From Prauserella salsuginis (GTDB lineage: Bacteria; Actinomycetota; Actinomycetes; Mycobacteriales; Pseudonocardiaceae), in contig NZ_JANBBF010000011.1 of NCBI RefSeq assembly GCF_024648885.1, positions 124,001 to 188,000 on the forward strand: a DNA stretch of 64,000 bases, in the 5' to 3' direction. Below the pieces are notes generated by a model. It saw only the letters and a program-made list of their open reading frames with translations. It made no database searches and was not told the origin of the DNA. The first letter of the stretch is position 1. Each line of letters begins with the position of its first letter. Shown here piece after piece: positions 26,454-34,563 of the stretch. The position numbers were made by a program, and so were the translations under genes.

Positions 26454-27296
26454 ATGGATGTAGAGCTGCGGCATCTGCGGGCGTTCGTCGCCGTCGTCCA
26501 CCACCGCTCGTACACCCGCGCTGCCGCCGAACTGAGCGTCACCCAACCTGTCCTGTCCCGCACCGTTCAGCAGCTGGAGGCGATCCTGCAGGTGCGGCTA
26601 CTGGAGCGCAGTACCCGCCATGTCCGTGTGACGAGCGTGGGGCAGCAGTTCCTTGGTCACGCCGAACGGATTCTCGGCGAGCTCGGGCAGGCCCTCTCGG
26701 CGGTCGGGGCCCAACGGACCCTGCGGCTCGGATTCAGCTGGTTGCTTCCCGATCCGTGGGCCCAGAACACCGCCGCCGCGTTCGAGAACGCGACCGGTGC
26801 CACCGTCACCGTGATGCGGCGCGACGATCCGGTGGCTGCGCTGCACCGGGCCGACGTCGACGTGGCGTTCGTGCGCGGCGATCCCGACCTCGGCGGGGCG
26901 GCGGAGGTGCACCTGTTCGACGAGGACCGCGTCGCCGTCGTGTCCACCCGGTCCAGCCTGGCGGATCGGCAGCGGCTCGACTGGGAGGAGATTCCGACGT
27001 GGCCGCTGGTCGTCAACACCGTGTCCGGCACCACCGGGGACTGGTCGTGGCCGGACGGCGAGCGCTCCGTCGAGATCGTGACCTGCACCAACTACGACGA
27101 ATGGCTCGAAACCGTCGCCGCGGACCGCGGCATCGGCGTCGTTCCGGTCGTGGCGGCACGCCGCAGCAACCACTCCGGTGTCCGCTTCATCCCGCTGACC
27201 GGAGCGCCGCCGGTGCCGGTCCGCCTGGCGTACGTGCCCGCCACGGCCGGTGCGCTGATCCGCCACTTCGTCGACGCCGCCACCGGCGCCGCGTAG
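26454..27296 (+). CDS. LysR-family transcriptional regulator
   Basis: 280 residues. The N-terminal winged helix is clear (VELRHLRAFVAVVHHRSYTRAAAELSVTQPVLSRTVQQLEAIL), then the periplasmic-binding-like effector domain starting at LRLGFSW. It most likely regulates the divergent YbfB-like transporter gene. Length and order match the family. Confidence 0.92.
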   Translation: MDVELRHLRAFVAVVHHRSYTRAAAELSVTQPVLSRTVQQLEAILQVRLLERSTRHVRVTSVGQQFLGHAERILGELGQALSAVGAQRTLRLGFSWLLPDPWAQNTAAAFENATGATVTVMRRDDPVAALHRADVDVAFVRGDPDLGGAAEVHLFDEDRVAVVSTRSSLADRQRLDWEEIPTWPLVVNTVSGTTGDWSWPDGERSVEIVTCTNYDEWLETVAADRGIGVVPVVAARRSNHSGVRFIPLTGAPPVPVRLAYVPATAGALIRHFVDAATGAA

Positions 27297-27318
27297 TGGC
27301 CACCCTCTCGGGCTCCGG

Positions 27319-28032
27319 TCAGCGCGGGGCGCGGGCCAAGTAGACGGTGCTGCTCGCCTCGCGGCGCAGCAGAGGATTGTCGAAGGTCACGACCTCCGCG
27401 GTGACGCCGGTGAACTGCTCACCGAGCGTCGCGGTGAACTCGTCGTCGGGCCGGTCGTCGGACCAGAGTGCGAACACGCCGCCTGGCCGCAGCCGATCGC
27501 GCAGCGCAGCGAGTCCCTCGGGAAAGTAGAAACCGGTATGGCTCTCGTGCAGCACGTGCCGCGGTGAGTGGTCGATGTCGACGACGACGGCGTCGAACCG
27601 GCGGCCCGGCTCCTGCGGATCGAGCCCCTGTTCGGAGGCGACCATCGCGAAGAAGTCGCCGTGGACGAACCGGCACCGTGGATCGGCGGCCAACGTCCCG
27701 CCTGCCGGGAGCAGTGCGCGTTCGTGCCAGTCGATCACCGGCGCCAGTGCTTCGACGACCACCAGCGAGCGCACCCGATCGTCGTCCAGCACCGCAGCGG
27801 CCGTGCAGCCGAGGCCGAGCCCGCCCACGGCCACGTCGAGATCCGTTCCGTCCAACCGGGTCACGGCGCGTCGGCCCAGTTCCGTCTCCGACACGGTGAA
27901 CAGACTGGACATGAGGAACTCGTCGTTGAGCTTGATCTCGTGCACCTCGCGGTCGAGCGCGGGGTCCCGGCGCACCCGTAGCGACAGTTCGCCCATCGGC
28001 GTCTGCTGCCAGTCGAGTTCCTGAAAACGCAT
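27319..28032 (-). CDS. Spermidine-synthase-like (polyamine aminopropyltransferase fold) protein
   Basis: 237 residues. VGGLGLGCTAAAVLDDDRVRSLVVVEALAPVIDWH matches the nucleotide-binding core of spermidine-synthase-type proteins, and DAVVVDIDHSP the second motif. Such actinobacterial proteins are usually annotated as spermidine synthase, but the aminopropyltransferase activity is not certain from sequence. ATG at 28032. Convergent with the LysR gene 22 bases away. Confidence 0.8.
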   Translation of the reverse strand: MRFQELDWQQTPMGELSLRVRRDPALDREVHEIKLNDEFLMSSLFTVSETELGRRAVTRLDGTDLDVAVGGLGLGCTAAAVLDDDRVRSLVVVEALAPVIDWHERALLPAGGTLAADPRCRFVHGDFFAMVASEQGLDPQEPGRRFDAVVVDIDHSPRHVLHESHTGFYFPEGLAALRDRLRPGGVFALWSDDRPDDEFTATLGEQFTGVTAEVVTFDNPLLRREASSTVYLARAPR

Positions 28033-28099
28033 GGTCACGTGCTCACCTTCGGTTGCGGGGCGTGGGATGCGTACAGGGTCCTGCACGCACCGGCGGCGC

Positions 28100-30229
28100 C
28101 TACGCCCGGCTCAGCGCCGGCGATGTCGACTGCCGGGTGACCGTGGCGACGTCCGGATCCGCCGCGAAGGACAGGAAGTCCGACAGCCGGCGCTCGTGGG
28201 TCAGGTGGAGTTCGTGCATGGCCCTCGTGCAGGCGATGTAGAGCATGCACTTGTCCATCTCGTTGCCGTAGTTGTCCTCGTCGGCGTCCGGCACGATCAC
28301 GCGGTCGAACTCCAGGCCCTTGGAGATGTGCGCCGAGGTGATGACGATGCCGCTGCCGAACGTCGTGCTGTCGTAGTCGAGCAGAGTCGCCTCGACGCCC
28401 ACCTCGGTCACCGCGCGGTGCACGGCCTCGGCCTGGGCGATGGTCTTGCAGATGATGCCGAGTGAACGGAAGTCGCTGCGGCCGTGCCGCTCGATGATGT
28501 CGAGGATCTCCGCATGCTGGTCGTCGCAGGCGACGATCTGGGGCAGGGAGCCGCGGCGCTCGATGGGGACCAGCTTGTCGTTACGGGAGATGTTCTGGGC
28601 GAACTCGGTGATCTCCGCAGTGGAACGGTAGCTCTTGCACAGTTCGAGGCAGTCCGCGTCCGGGAAGATGCCGTGGATCGTGGCCAGTGACGACGAGCTG
28701 AACGGGTTCACCGACTGGTTGGAGTCGCCCAGGATCGTCATCTGGCACGAGAACAGCTCCCGCAGCACGGCGTACTGGACGGCCGTGTAGTCCTGCATCT
28801 CGTCGACCAGCAGATGCCGGATGTGGCCGAAGGTCTCCTGCCGGGCCGTCCTGATCATGGTGTAGATCAGCGGGAACACGTCCGAGTACTCGATCTTCTT
28901 CTTGCCCAGCGGTTTGAACATGGTGCGCCGGTTGTCGTCGGCCTCGTAGAAGGCCTTGTAGACCGCGAATGCGTCCTTGTAGGGCAGCATCGCCCGCACC
29001 TGCTTGCGGACACCGCTGGTGTCGGCCGCGCTCCACTTGCCGCCGCGGTCGCGCACCTCGTTCTTGAGCAGGTGCACGGCGGTGTCGGCCACGTGGTCGA
29101 GCCGAGTGAAGATCGGCATCGCCCGCGCGTCCTCGAAGGCGTCGGCCACCCAGTCCTCGGACAGCCGCTTGCTCTTCTGCGCGATCTCGGCCGGGGTGAA
29201 CTCGCCGGAGATGGAGGCGATCCACTCGTCGAGTCGTGCGACGAACTCGGGCGTGGCCTTGAACCGCATGCGCTCGGCCGCCGCGTCGTCGACCCGGTCG
29301 AGGAGGTTGACCACCTGCTCGCTGAACGTCTCGTACCCGGTGACCTTGTCGAGGAACCGGCTCGCGATCCGGTCGAAGTCGATCTCGGCGACCCGCTCCT
29401 CACCCAGCTCGGGCAGCACGTCGGCGATGTAGTCGCCGAAGACCTTGTTGGGGGAGAGGATCATGACGTTGTCGGAGGAGAGCGTGTCCTTGAAGCGATA
29501 CAGCAGGAACGCCACCCGGTGCAGGGCGATCGAGGTCTTCCCGGAGCCCGCGACGCCCTGCAGGATCAGCACGTCGGCGGTGTCGTTGCGGATCACCGCG
29601 TTCTGCTCGCGCTGGATGGTGGCGACGATGTTCTTCATCCGGTCGTCGGCCGACTGGCCGAGCTCACGCTGCAGGATCTCGTCGCCGATGTTGAGCGCGC
29701 TGTCGAACATGTACTCCAGGCGCCCGCCGGAGATCTTGTACTGCCGTTTGCGCGTGATGTCGCCGTGGGCGGTGCCCTTCGGCGTCTCGTAGCAGGCCCG
29801 CCCGGTCTCGTAGTCGTAGAACAGGCTGGACACGGGTGCCCGCCAGTCGTGGATCACGATCTCCTGGGTCTCCGGGTGCGAGAAGTTGTGCACCCCGATG
29901 TAGTGGGTCGCGGCATCCGACTCACCGTCGGTGTGGAAGTCGACGCGACCGAAGTACGGCGACTGCAGCAGCTTCTCGACACGCTTGTGCAGCAGCTGCG
30001 CGTGCTCGGTCATCTTGATCGACAGGTCGACCTCGCCGCGGTAGTTGGCCTTCTCGGCGAAGTCCATGTCCCGGAGGTTGTCCCACAGGTGCTTCTTGCG
30101 GGCGTCGATGTCGTCCGCGGCCTTGTCGATGTCGGCGGAGAGCCGTTCCCGCTCCTTGCCCAGCAGGTTGAGCGTCTCGGCCAGGTAGTGGTGCTCCTGC
30201 TCCTCGTCGCTCGTGCGCGCGTCGGTCAA
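28100..30229 (-). CDS. helD: HelD-like RNA polymerase recycling ATPase (UvrD/Rep helicase fold)
   Basis: 709 residues. The N-terminal coiled coil (about residues 10-75, HYLAETLNLLGKERERL to HAQLLHKRVEKLL) is the arm that enters the polymerase secondary channel. The 1A domain has Walker A GVAGSGKTSIALHR; later motifs include DEMQDYT, LGDSNQSVNPFS, SYRST and ITSAHISKGLEFDRVI. HelD frees stalled polymerase from nucleic acid, and one actinobacterial group (HelR) protects against rifamycins. A GTG at 30235 is in frame, but the AGGAGG is placed correctly for the TTG at 30229. It lies directly behind a TTACGTAA operator whose -10-like GAGAGT is at 30266-30261. Confidence 0.93.
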   Translation of the reverse strand: MTDARTSDEEQEHHYLAETLNLLGKERERLSADIDKAADDIDARKKHLWDNLRDMDFAEKANYRGEVDLSIKMTEHAQLLHKRVEKLLQSPYFGRVDFHTDGESDAATHYIGVHNFSHPETQEIVIHDWRAPVSSLFYDYETGRACYETPKGTAHGDITRKRQYKISGGRLEYMFDSALNIGDEILQRELGQSADDRMKNIVATIQREQNAVIRNDTADVLILQGVAGSGKTSIALHRVAFLLYRFKDTLSSDNVMILSPNKVFGDYIADVLPELGEERVAEIDFDRIASRFLDKVTGYETFSEQVVNLLDRVDDAAAERMRFKATPEFVARLDEWIASISGEFTPAEIAQKSKRLSEDWVADAFEDARAMPIFTRLDHVADTAVHLLKNEVRDRGGKWSAADTSGVRKQVRAMLPYKDAFAVYKAFYEADDNRRTMFKPLGKKKIEYSDVFPLIYTMIRTARQETFGHIRHLLVDEMQDYTAVQYAVLRELFSCQMTILGDSNQSVNPFSSSSLATIHGIFPDADCLELCKSYRSTAEITEFAQNISRNDKLVPIERRGSLPQIVACDDQHAEILDIIERHGRSDFRSLGIICKTIAQAEAVHRAVTEVGVEATLLDYDSTTFGSGIVITSAHISKGLEFDRVIVPDADEDNYGNEMDKCMLYIACTRAMHELHLTHERRLSDFLSFAADPDVATVTRQSTSPALSRA

Positions 30230-30263
30230 CGCCACCTCCTGGCCGAACCGTGATTCCGAAACT

Positions 30264-30283
30264 CTCCCGTTACGTAAGGGTAG
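30264..30283 (-). promoter_or_regulatory. TTACGTAA palindromic operator, site 1 (helD)
   Basis: CTCCCGTTACGTAAGGGTAG, 18 of 20 matching the shared consensus CTACCCTTACGTAAGGGTAG. On the helD strand it is followed by GAGAGT in -10 position, about 30 bases before the start codon. One of five copies in 5.3 kb. Confidence 0.8.
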
Positions 30284-30375
30284 GATACAGCTCGGGCCGG
30301 GTCGACGGCCCCGGTGCGGTCGACGCGGCGACGTGATCTCCGGTGTCGCCGCGCCGACCCGTTTCGCCCGGCCGT

Positions 30376-30403
30376 GACCGGGGCGTGCTGGGACGCCCCG
30401 GTC
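30376..30403 (-). terminator. Hairpin terminator of the sulP gene
   Basis: Perfect 11-bp arms GACCGGGGCGT and ACGCCCCGGTC with a 6-base loop, 4 bases beyond the sulP stop. Confidence 0.75.
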
Positions 30404-30406
30404 TAG

Positions 30407-31897
30407 TCAGTGCGCCCCGGTCATGTTGCCCGCCAGCGTGGTGTGGCGCTTCTCGCTGTCGTCGTTCATGCCGGTGATCGTGACGGTGGTGCCCCGTGCC
30501 TCGTACTTCGTCGTGATGGCGTCGAGCGAGGCGACGGTGGAGGCGTCCCAGACGTGTGCGTCGGAGAGGTCGATGACCACGTTCGACGGGTCGTTCGCGT
30601 AGTCGAACTGGAACACCAGGTCGTTGCTCGAGGCGAAGAACAGCTGCCCCGTCACGTGGTAGATCTTGGTCGTGCCGTCGGGGTCGAGGACGCTTTCCAC
30701 CGACACCAGGTGCGCGACCCGGCGGGCGAACAGCACCATCGCCACGAGCACCCCGACGACGACGCCGATGGCGAGGTTGTGGGTCGCGACGGTCACGGCG
30801 ACGGTGGCCACCATGACCGTGGTCTCGCTCTTCGGCATCCGTATCAGCGTCTTCGGGTGGATGCTGTGCCAGTCGAACGTGCCGACCGCCACCATGATCA
30901 TCACGCCGACCAGTGCCGCCATCGGGATGAGTCCGACGATCTGGCCGAGTGCGACCACGAGGATCAGCAGGAACACGCCCGACAGGAAGGTCGAGGCGCG
31001 GGTGCGGGCGCCCGACTTCACGTTGATCATCGTCTGGCCGATCATGGCGCAGCCGCCCATGCCGCCGAAGAAGCCGGTGACGATGTTGGCGATGCCCTGG
31101 CCCCACGACTCGCGGGTCTTGTCGGAGTGGGTGTCGGTGATGTCGTCGACGAGCTTGGCCGTCATCAGCGACTCCATCAGCCCGACGAGGGCCATGGCGA
31201 AGGCGTACGGCGCGATGATGGTGAGCGTCTCGAACGTGAACGGCACCGCGGGGATGCCGAGGATCGGCAGGCTGTCGGGCAGCTCACCCTGGTCGCCGAC
31301 CGTCGGCACGGCGATGCCGGCACTCACGGTGAACACGGTGAGCACGATGATCGCCACCAGTGGCGCGGGGACGGCCTTCGTGAGCTTGGGCAGGCCGACC
31401 ATGATCGCCAGGCCGACGGCGAGTAGCGGGTAGACCAGCCACGGCACGTCGATCAGGTAGGGCAGCTGCGCGGTGAAGATGAGGATCGCGAGCGCGTTGA
31501 CGAAGCCGACCATGACGCTGCGCGGCAGGAACCGCATCAACCGCGCCACGCCGGCCCCGGCCATCAGCACTTGCAGCAGCCCGCCCAGCACGACGGCAGC
31601 GAACAGGTACTCGACGCCGTACTCACGCGCCAGCGGGGCGAGCACGAGCGCGATCGCTCCCGTGGCGGCGGAGATCATCGCGGGCCGGCCGCCCGTGAAC
31701 GCGATCGCCACCGCCATGACGAACGACGCGAACAGGCCGACGCGGGGGTCGACCCCGGCGATGATCGAGAAGGACACGGCTTCGGGGATCAGGGCCAGGG
31801 CGACGACCAGGCCGGAGAGTGCCTCAGTGCGCAGAATGCGGGGCGACAGCCAGGCCGGGCGGCCGAGTTTCGGGCGCAGGGCAGCAGGAAGTGACAT
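30407..31897 (-). CDS. SulP-family anion transporter with STAS domain
   Basis: 496 residues. About 10-14 membrane segments with family motifs ALSGLVVALALIPEAVSFSIIAGVDPRVGL and SAATGAIALVLAPL in the first part, FFGGMGGCAMIGQTMINVKSGARTR in the middle, and a C-terminal cytoplasmic STAS domain (VVIDLSDAHVWDASTVASLDAI). SulP proteins move sulfate, bicarbonate or other anions; the substrate cannot be told. It carries operator site 2 about 83 bases upstream and shares this element with helD, merR and prfC. Confidence 0.94.
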   Translation of the reverse strand: MSLPAALRPKLGRPAWLSPRILRTEALSGLVVALALIPEAVSFSIIAGVDPRVGLFASFVMAVAIAFTGGRPAMISAATGAIALVLAPLAREYGVEYLFAAVVLGGLLQVLMAGAGVARLMRFLPRSVMVGFVNALAILIFTAQLPYLIDVPWLVYPLLAVGLAIMVGLPKLTKAVPAPLVAIIVLTVFTVSAGIAVPTVGDQGELPDSLPILGIPAVPFTFETLTIIAPYAFAMALVGLMESLMTAKLVDDITDTHSDKTRESWGQGIANIVTGFFGGMGGCAMIGQTMINVKSGARTRASTFLSGVFLLILVVALGQIVGLIPMAALVGVMIMVAVGTFDWHSIHPKTLIRMPKSETTVMVATVAVTVATHNLAIGVVVGVLVAMVLFARRVAHLVSVESVLDPDGTTKIYHVTGQLFFASSNDLVFQFDYANDPSNVVIDLSDAHVWDASTVASLDAITTKYEARGTTVTITGMNDDSEKRHTTLAGNMTGAH

Positions 31898-31979
31898 CAG
31901 CTTCTTTCGTCAGAAGGCGTGCGGAGAAAAGGAAAGAGGGGAGCCGCGTCGACGGGGCTCGTACCGAACGGAGACGACT

Positions 31980-31999
31980 CTACCGTTACGTAAGGGAAG
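31980..31999 (-). promoter_or_regulatory. TTACGTAA palindromic operator, site 2 (sulP)
   Basis: CTACCGTTACGTAAGGGAAG, 18 of 20 to the consensus. On the sulP strand it is followed directly by TAGAGT in -10 position. The rest of 31898-32149 holds no recognisable gene. Confidence 0.8.
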
Positions 32000-32149
32000 T
32001 ATCGGCCGGAATGTGATCCAGGTCCGGTGTGATCTGCGTCCGGTTTCGTGGCTGCGGCGCCCGGCGATGGTGCAGACGTGTGCGCCGACGACGTCGGAGC
32101 GGCTGCGGGCCGGACACTCCTGCGGGCGGGAAGCTCCTCCGGGGTCGGT

Positions 32150-33403
32150 TCAGTGCCGCTCCGGTGGCGCGGGTGGTGGGGTGCGGACCAGCACCGCCGC
32201 GATCGCGACAGTCACGGGCAGGGCGGTGAGCATGAGGAGGATGGCGCGGTAGGTGTCGGCGACGTCGTGGCCCATGGCCACCAGGAGCGGCCCGAACGCG
32301 GATGCGCCCACGGTGATCGAATGCACGACGCCGCGGATGGCGCCGAGGTGGCGGAGCCCGAAGCAGCGGGGGAACGCCACCGCTTCGAGGGTCCGAACAC
32401 CGTTCGCGCAGGCGCCGAGCGCGACGCCGTAGAGCACGGCTGTGAAGCCCGGGGTCACCCAACCGGCCCCTGCGGTCGCCAGTGCGAGCAGGAGCATGGT
32501 CAGCACGATCAGCACTCGGTCGGAGAAGCGGTCGGCCAGCCAGCCGAGACCGAACGCCGTGATCAGTCCCGCAATGGTTTGGGGCAGAAACGTGGCGGCC
32601 GCCTCCGTGGCGGACAGGCCGCGTTCGCCGAGCAGGGACACCTGGTGGAAGTTGAGACCGGTCGTGACGAGCGAGCAGACGGCAACCCCGGCGGCGACGG
32701 CCCAGAACATGCCGGTGCGCATGGCCTGACCCCGAGTCCAGTCCACAGTGGGCAGTGGTCCGCGGGGCCGGTCGTCCGCCTCGCCGCCGCGAGGGGGTGC
32801 GGGTGGAGTGCGGGGCAGCAGGATCAGTGCGGCGGGGATGACCAGCAGCCACACCGCGATGCCTTCGCCGATCCACACGGTGCGCCAGTCGGCGACGGCG
32901 ATCAGCCGCTCGAGCAGGACCGGCGCCAGCGAGATCCCGGCCGTGCCGATCGCCGAACTGAGTCCGATCGCGAAGCCCCGGCGCCGGTGTACGTAGATCG
33001 CGACGGTCGTCGTCGCGACGAGGTTGAGCGCGCCCTGCCCGCCGACCCGGACACCGATGAACGCCGCGGTCAACCCGGTGATTTCGCTCGCGGCGCTGCT
33101 CACGATGAGGATCAGCCCGAAACACGCGGCGATCGTCGCCATGATGCGCCGCGGTCCGTAGCGGTCGATGAGGCGGCCGAGCAGCGGCAGGACCAACGTG
33201 CCCGACAGTGATCCGATCAGATACGCGCCGGAGACCAGCGACCTCGAGATGTCCAGGTCCTCGATGATCGGGTCGATGAACACCGACATCGCCGCCGTCT
33301 GCCCGGGGGCGGTCAGCGCCAGCGCCACGGCGGCGGCCGAGACCACCCGGGTCGTGTGGGCACGGCCGGGGAGCGGTGTGGTCGTGTTGGTGGCGGTCGG
33401 CAC
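32150..33403 (-). CDS. MFS transporter (OFA/monocarboxylate-like)
   Basis: 417 residues with about 12 helices. The N-terminal half has SVFIDPIIEDLDISRSLVSGAYLIGSL and GRLIDRYGPRR, the pattern of the oxalate/formate antiporter and monocarboxylate group. Substrate unknown. GTG at 33403 with AAAGGAC upstream. It is separated from the nearest TTACGTAA site by about 300 bases, so direct membership in that regulon is uncertain. Confidence 0.88.
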   Translation of the reverse strand: MPTATNTTTPLPGRAHTTRVVSAAAVALALTAPGQTAAMSVFIDPIIEDLDISRSLVSGAYLIGSLSGTLVLPLLGRLIDRYGPRRIMATIAACFGLILIVSSAASEITGLTAAFIGVRVGGQGALNLVATTTVAIYVHRRRGFAIGLSSAIGTAGISLAPVLLERLIAVADWRTVWIGEGIAVWLLVIPAALILLPRTPPAPPRGGEADDRPRGPLPTVDWTRGQAMRTGMFWAVAAGVAVCSLVTTGLNFHQVSLLGERGLSATEAAATFLPQTIAGLITAFGLGWLADRFSDRVLIVLTMLLLALATAGAGWVTPGFTAVLYGVALGACANGVRTLEAVAFPRCFGLRHLGAIRGVVHSITVGASAFGPLLVAMGHDVADTYRAILLMLTALPVTVAIAAVLVRTPPPAPPERH

Positions 33404-33485
33404 GCGGTCGGGTCCTTTCGTCGATCAGTCGCTGTCGTCCGGTATTGCCGGGGGCCCGGTCGGTGCCGTGCTGCGTTGCCCTGCG

Positions 33486-33575
33486 CCCCGAACTGTGGCT
33501 CCCCGAACGGTGCCGCGCCCAGCGCGGCGGCACCGGGTCTCGCGGTGCCGAGCGTCGCGGCGCCGAACGGCCGAG
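33486..33575 (-). repeat. Six degenerate 15-bp tandem units (pentapeptide-like) in the MFS-merR gap
   Basis: Units of 15 bases starting at 33486, 33501, 33516, 33531, 33546 and 33561, sharing a CCCCGAACGGTGCCG-like theme. Translated on the reverse strand they give five-residue steps beginning FG, LG or PG (FGAAT, LGTAR, LGAAP). This resembles a pentapeptide-repeat fragment, but there is no convincing start or ribosome site. The rest of 33404-33710 shows nothing else. Confidence 0.4.
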
Positions 33576-33710
33576 CGGTGTGCGGTCGGCGGCGCGCCGG
33601 GAGGTTCGAGCGGGCGGCGGGAGGCTTACTGAGCGGAGGCCGCCTTCCGGGCACGCCTCGACGACGAGGCATGGAGCGCCGGAGGTGACTCGCGGGCGAC
33701 CGTGCCGGCC

Positions 33711-33730
33711 GGACACTTACGTAACGGTAA
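33711..33730 (+). promoter_or_regulatory. TTACGTAA palindromic operator, site 3 (merR)
   Basis: GGACACTTACGTAACGGTAA, 15 of 20 to the consensus, followed by TAATCT in -10 position, 80 bases before the MerR start. The weakest copy, as expected if the regulator binds its own promoter less tightly. Confidence 0.7.
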
Positions 33731-33809
33731 TCTCGGGGTGACGCGGTCGCGTACCTGGGTGCAGCCCGGGCCCGTTACGGTCGGGACCTTGTCGAGGAAG
33801 GGGTGCGGT

Positions 33810-34193
33810 GTGGCCGAACACATGCAGATCGGCGAGGTGGCCGAGCGCACGGGGCTGTCGCTGCGCACGATCCGCTACTACGAAGAGGTCGGCCTCGCCG
33901 TGCCCAGCGCTCGCAGTCAGGGCGGCTTCCGGCTGTACAGCGAGTCCGATGTCGACCGGCTGCTGCTCATCAAGCGGATGAAGCCGCTCGGATTCCAGCT
34001 CGAGGAGATGCGCGAGTTGCTCTCGCTCCTCGATGCAGCGCCCGACGATCAGGATCCGGAGGCCAGGCTGCGCGAGTTCGCCGGGGTCGCCGAACAGCGA
34101 TGCGCCGAACTGCGCTCGCGGCTGAGCAATGCCGAGGAGTTCGCCGGCATGCTCCGCGAGCGGCTGGACGAACTCGCGCGCCCGCGCTCGTAA
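33810..34193 (+). CDS. MerR-family transcriptional regulator, candidate regulator of the TTACGTAA sites
   Basis: 127 residues. The winged-helix N-terminus reads MQIGEVAERTGLSLRTIRYYEEVGL, and KRMKPLGFQLEEMRELLSLL completes the DNA-binding part. A C-terminal dimerisation helix (LREFAGVAEQRCAELRSRL) follows. Only one Cys is present, so it is unlikely to be a metal or redox sensor of the classical type, and there is no separate ligand-binding domain. GTG at 33810 with AAGGGG upstream. MerR proteins bind palindromes inside long promoter spacers, which fits the operators found at this and neighbouring promoters. Confidence 0.92.
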   Translation: MAEHMQIGEVAERTGLSLRTIRYYEEVGLAVPSARSQGGFRLYSESDVDRLLLIKRMKPLGFQLEEMRELLSLLDAAPDDQDPEARLREFAGVAEQRCAELRSRLSNAEEFAGMLRERLDELARPRS

Positions 34194-34252
34194 CGCTGTT
34201 ACGAGCGCGGCTGCCCCGTGTCGAGGCCGGTGTGGTGGTTCGTCTGCCGGGG

Positions 34253-34486
34253 TCAGTCGCCCAGCGGCACGTCGGGTAGGTGGTCCCAGAGGTCACGAAC
34301 GTGCCTGAACTGTCGTTCCGGAAGCGCGTCCAGCACCTTGAGCACGGCGTCGCGGCTGTGGTGCTGGCTTGCCGCCGTGATCAGTTGCTGCTTACTCGGC
34401 GGTGTTCCGTCGAACGCCTCTTCGACGGCGTCGATGATCTCGATGCGGGTGACGGGGTCGTGGTCCTGGTGAGCTGTCTCGGTCAC
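34253..34486 (-). CDS. DUF2795-family small protein
   Basis: 77 residues, matching the DUF2795 pattern: PPSKQQLITAASQHHSRDAVLKVLDALPERQF. Function of the family is unknown. The GTG start at 34486 coincides with the transcription start expected from the -10-like TAGAGT on this strand at 34498-34493, so it may be translated from a leaderless mRNA. Its start codon is inside the large palindrome. Confidence 0.82.
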   Translation of the reverse strand: MTETAHQDHDPVTRIEIIDAVEEAFDGTPPSKQQLITAASQHHSRDAVLKVLDALPERQFRHVRDLWDHLPDVPLGD

Positions 34487-34528
34487 ACGGCAACTCTACT
34501 CTTACGTAAGGGTAGAGTTGCCGTGTGA
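34483..34528. promoter_or_regulatory. 46-bp near-perfect palindrome containing TTACGTAA operator, site 4
   Basis: Centre CTACTCTTACGTAAGGGTAG at 34496-34515 (19 of 20 to the consensus). Flanking arms TCACACGGCAACT and AGTTGCCGTGTGA extend the symmetry to 46 bases with a single mismatched pair. TAGAGT occurs in -10 position on both strands and a GTG lies at the mirrored place on each side. The reverse-strand GTG opens the DUF2795 gene; the forward one opens only an antisense frame. Confidence 0.85.
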
Positions 34529-34563
34529 TGTGGCGTCGGTCGCAGTGGTCTGCGGCCGGATGC

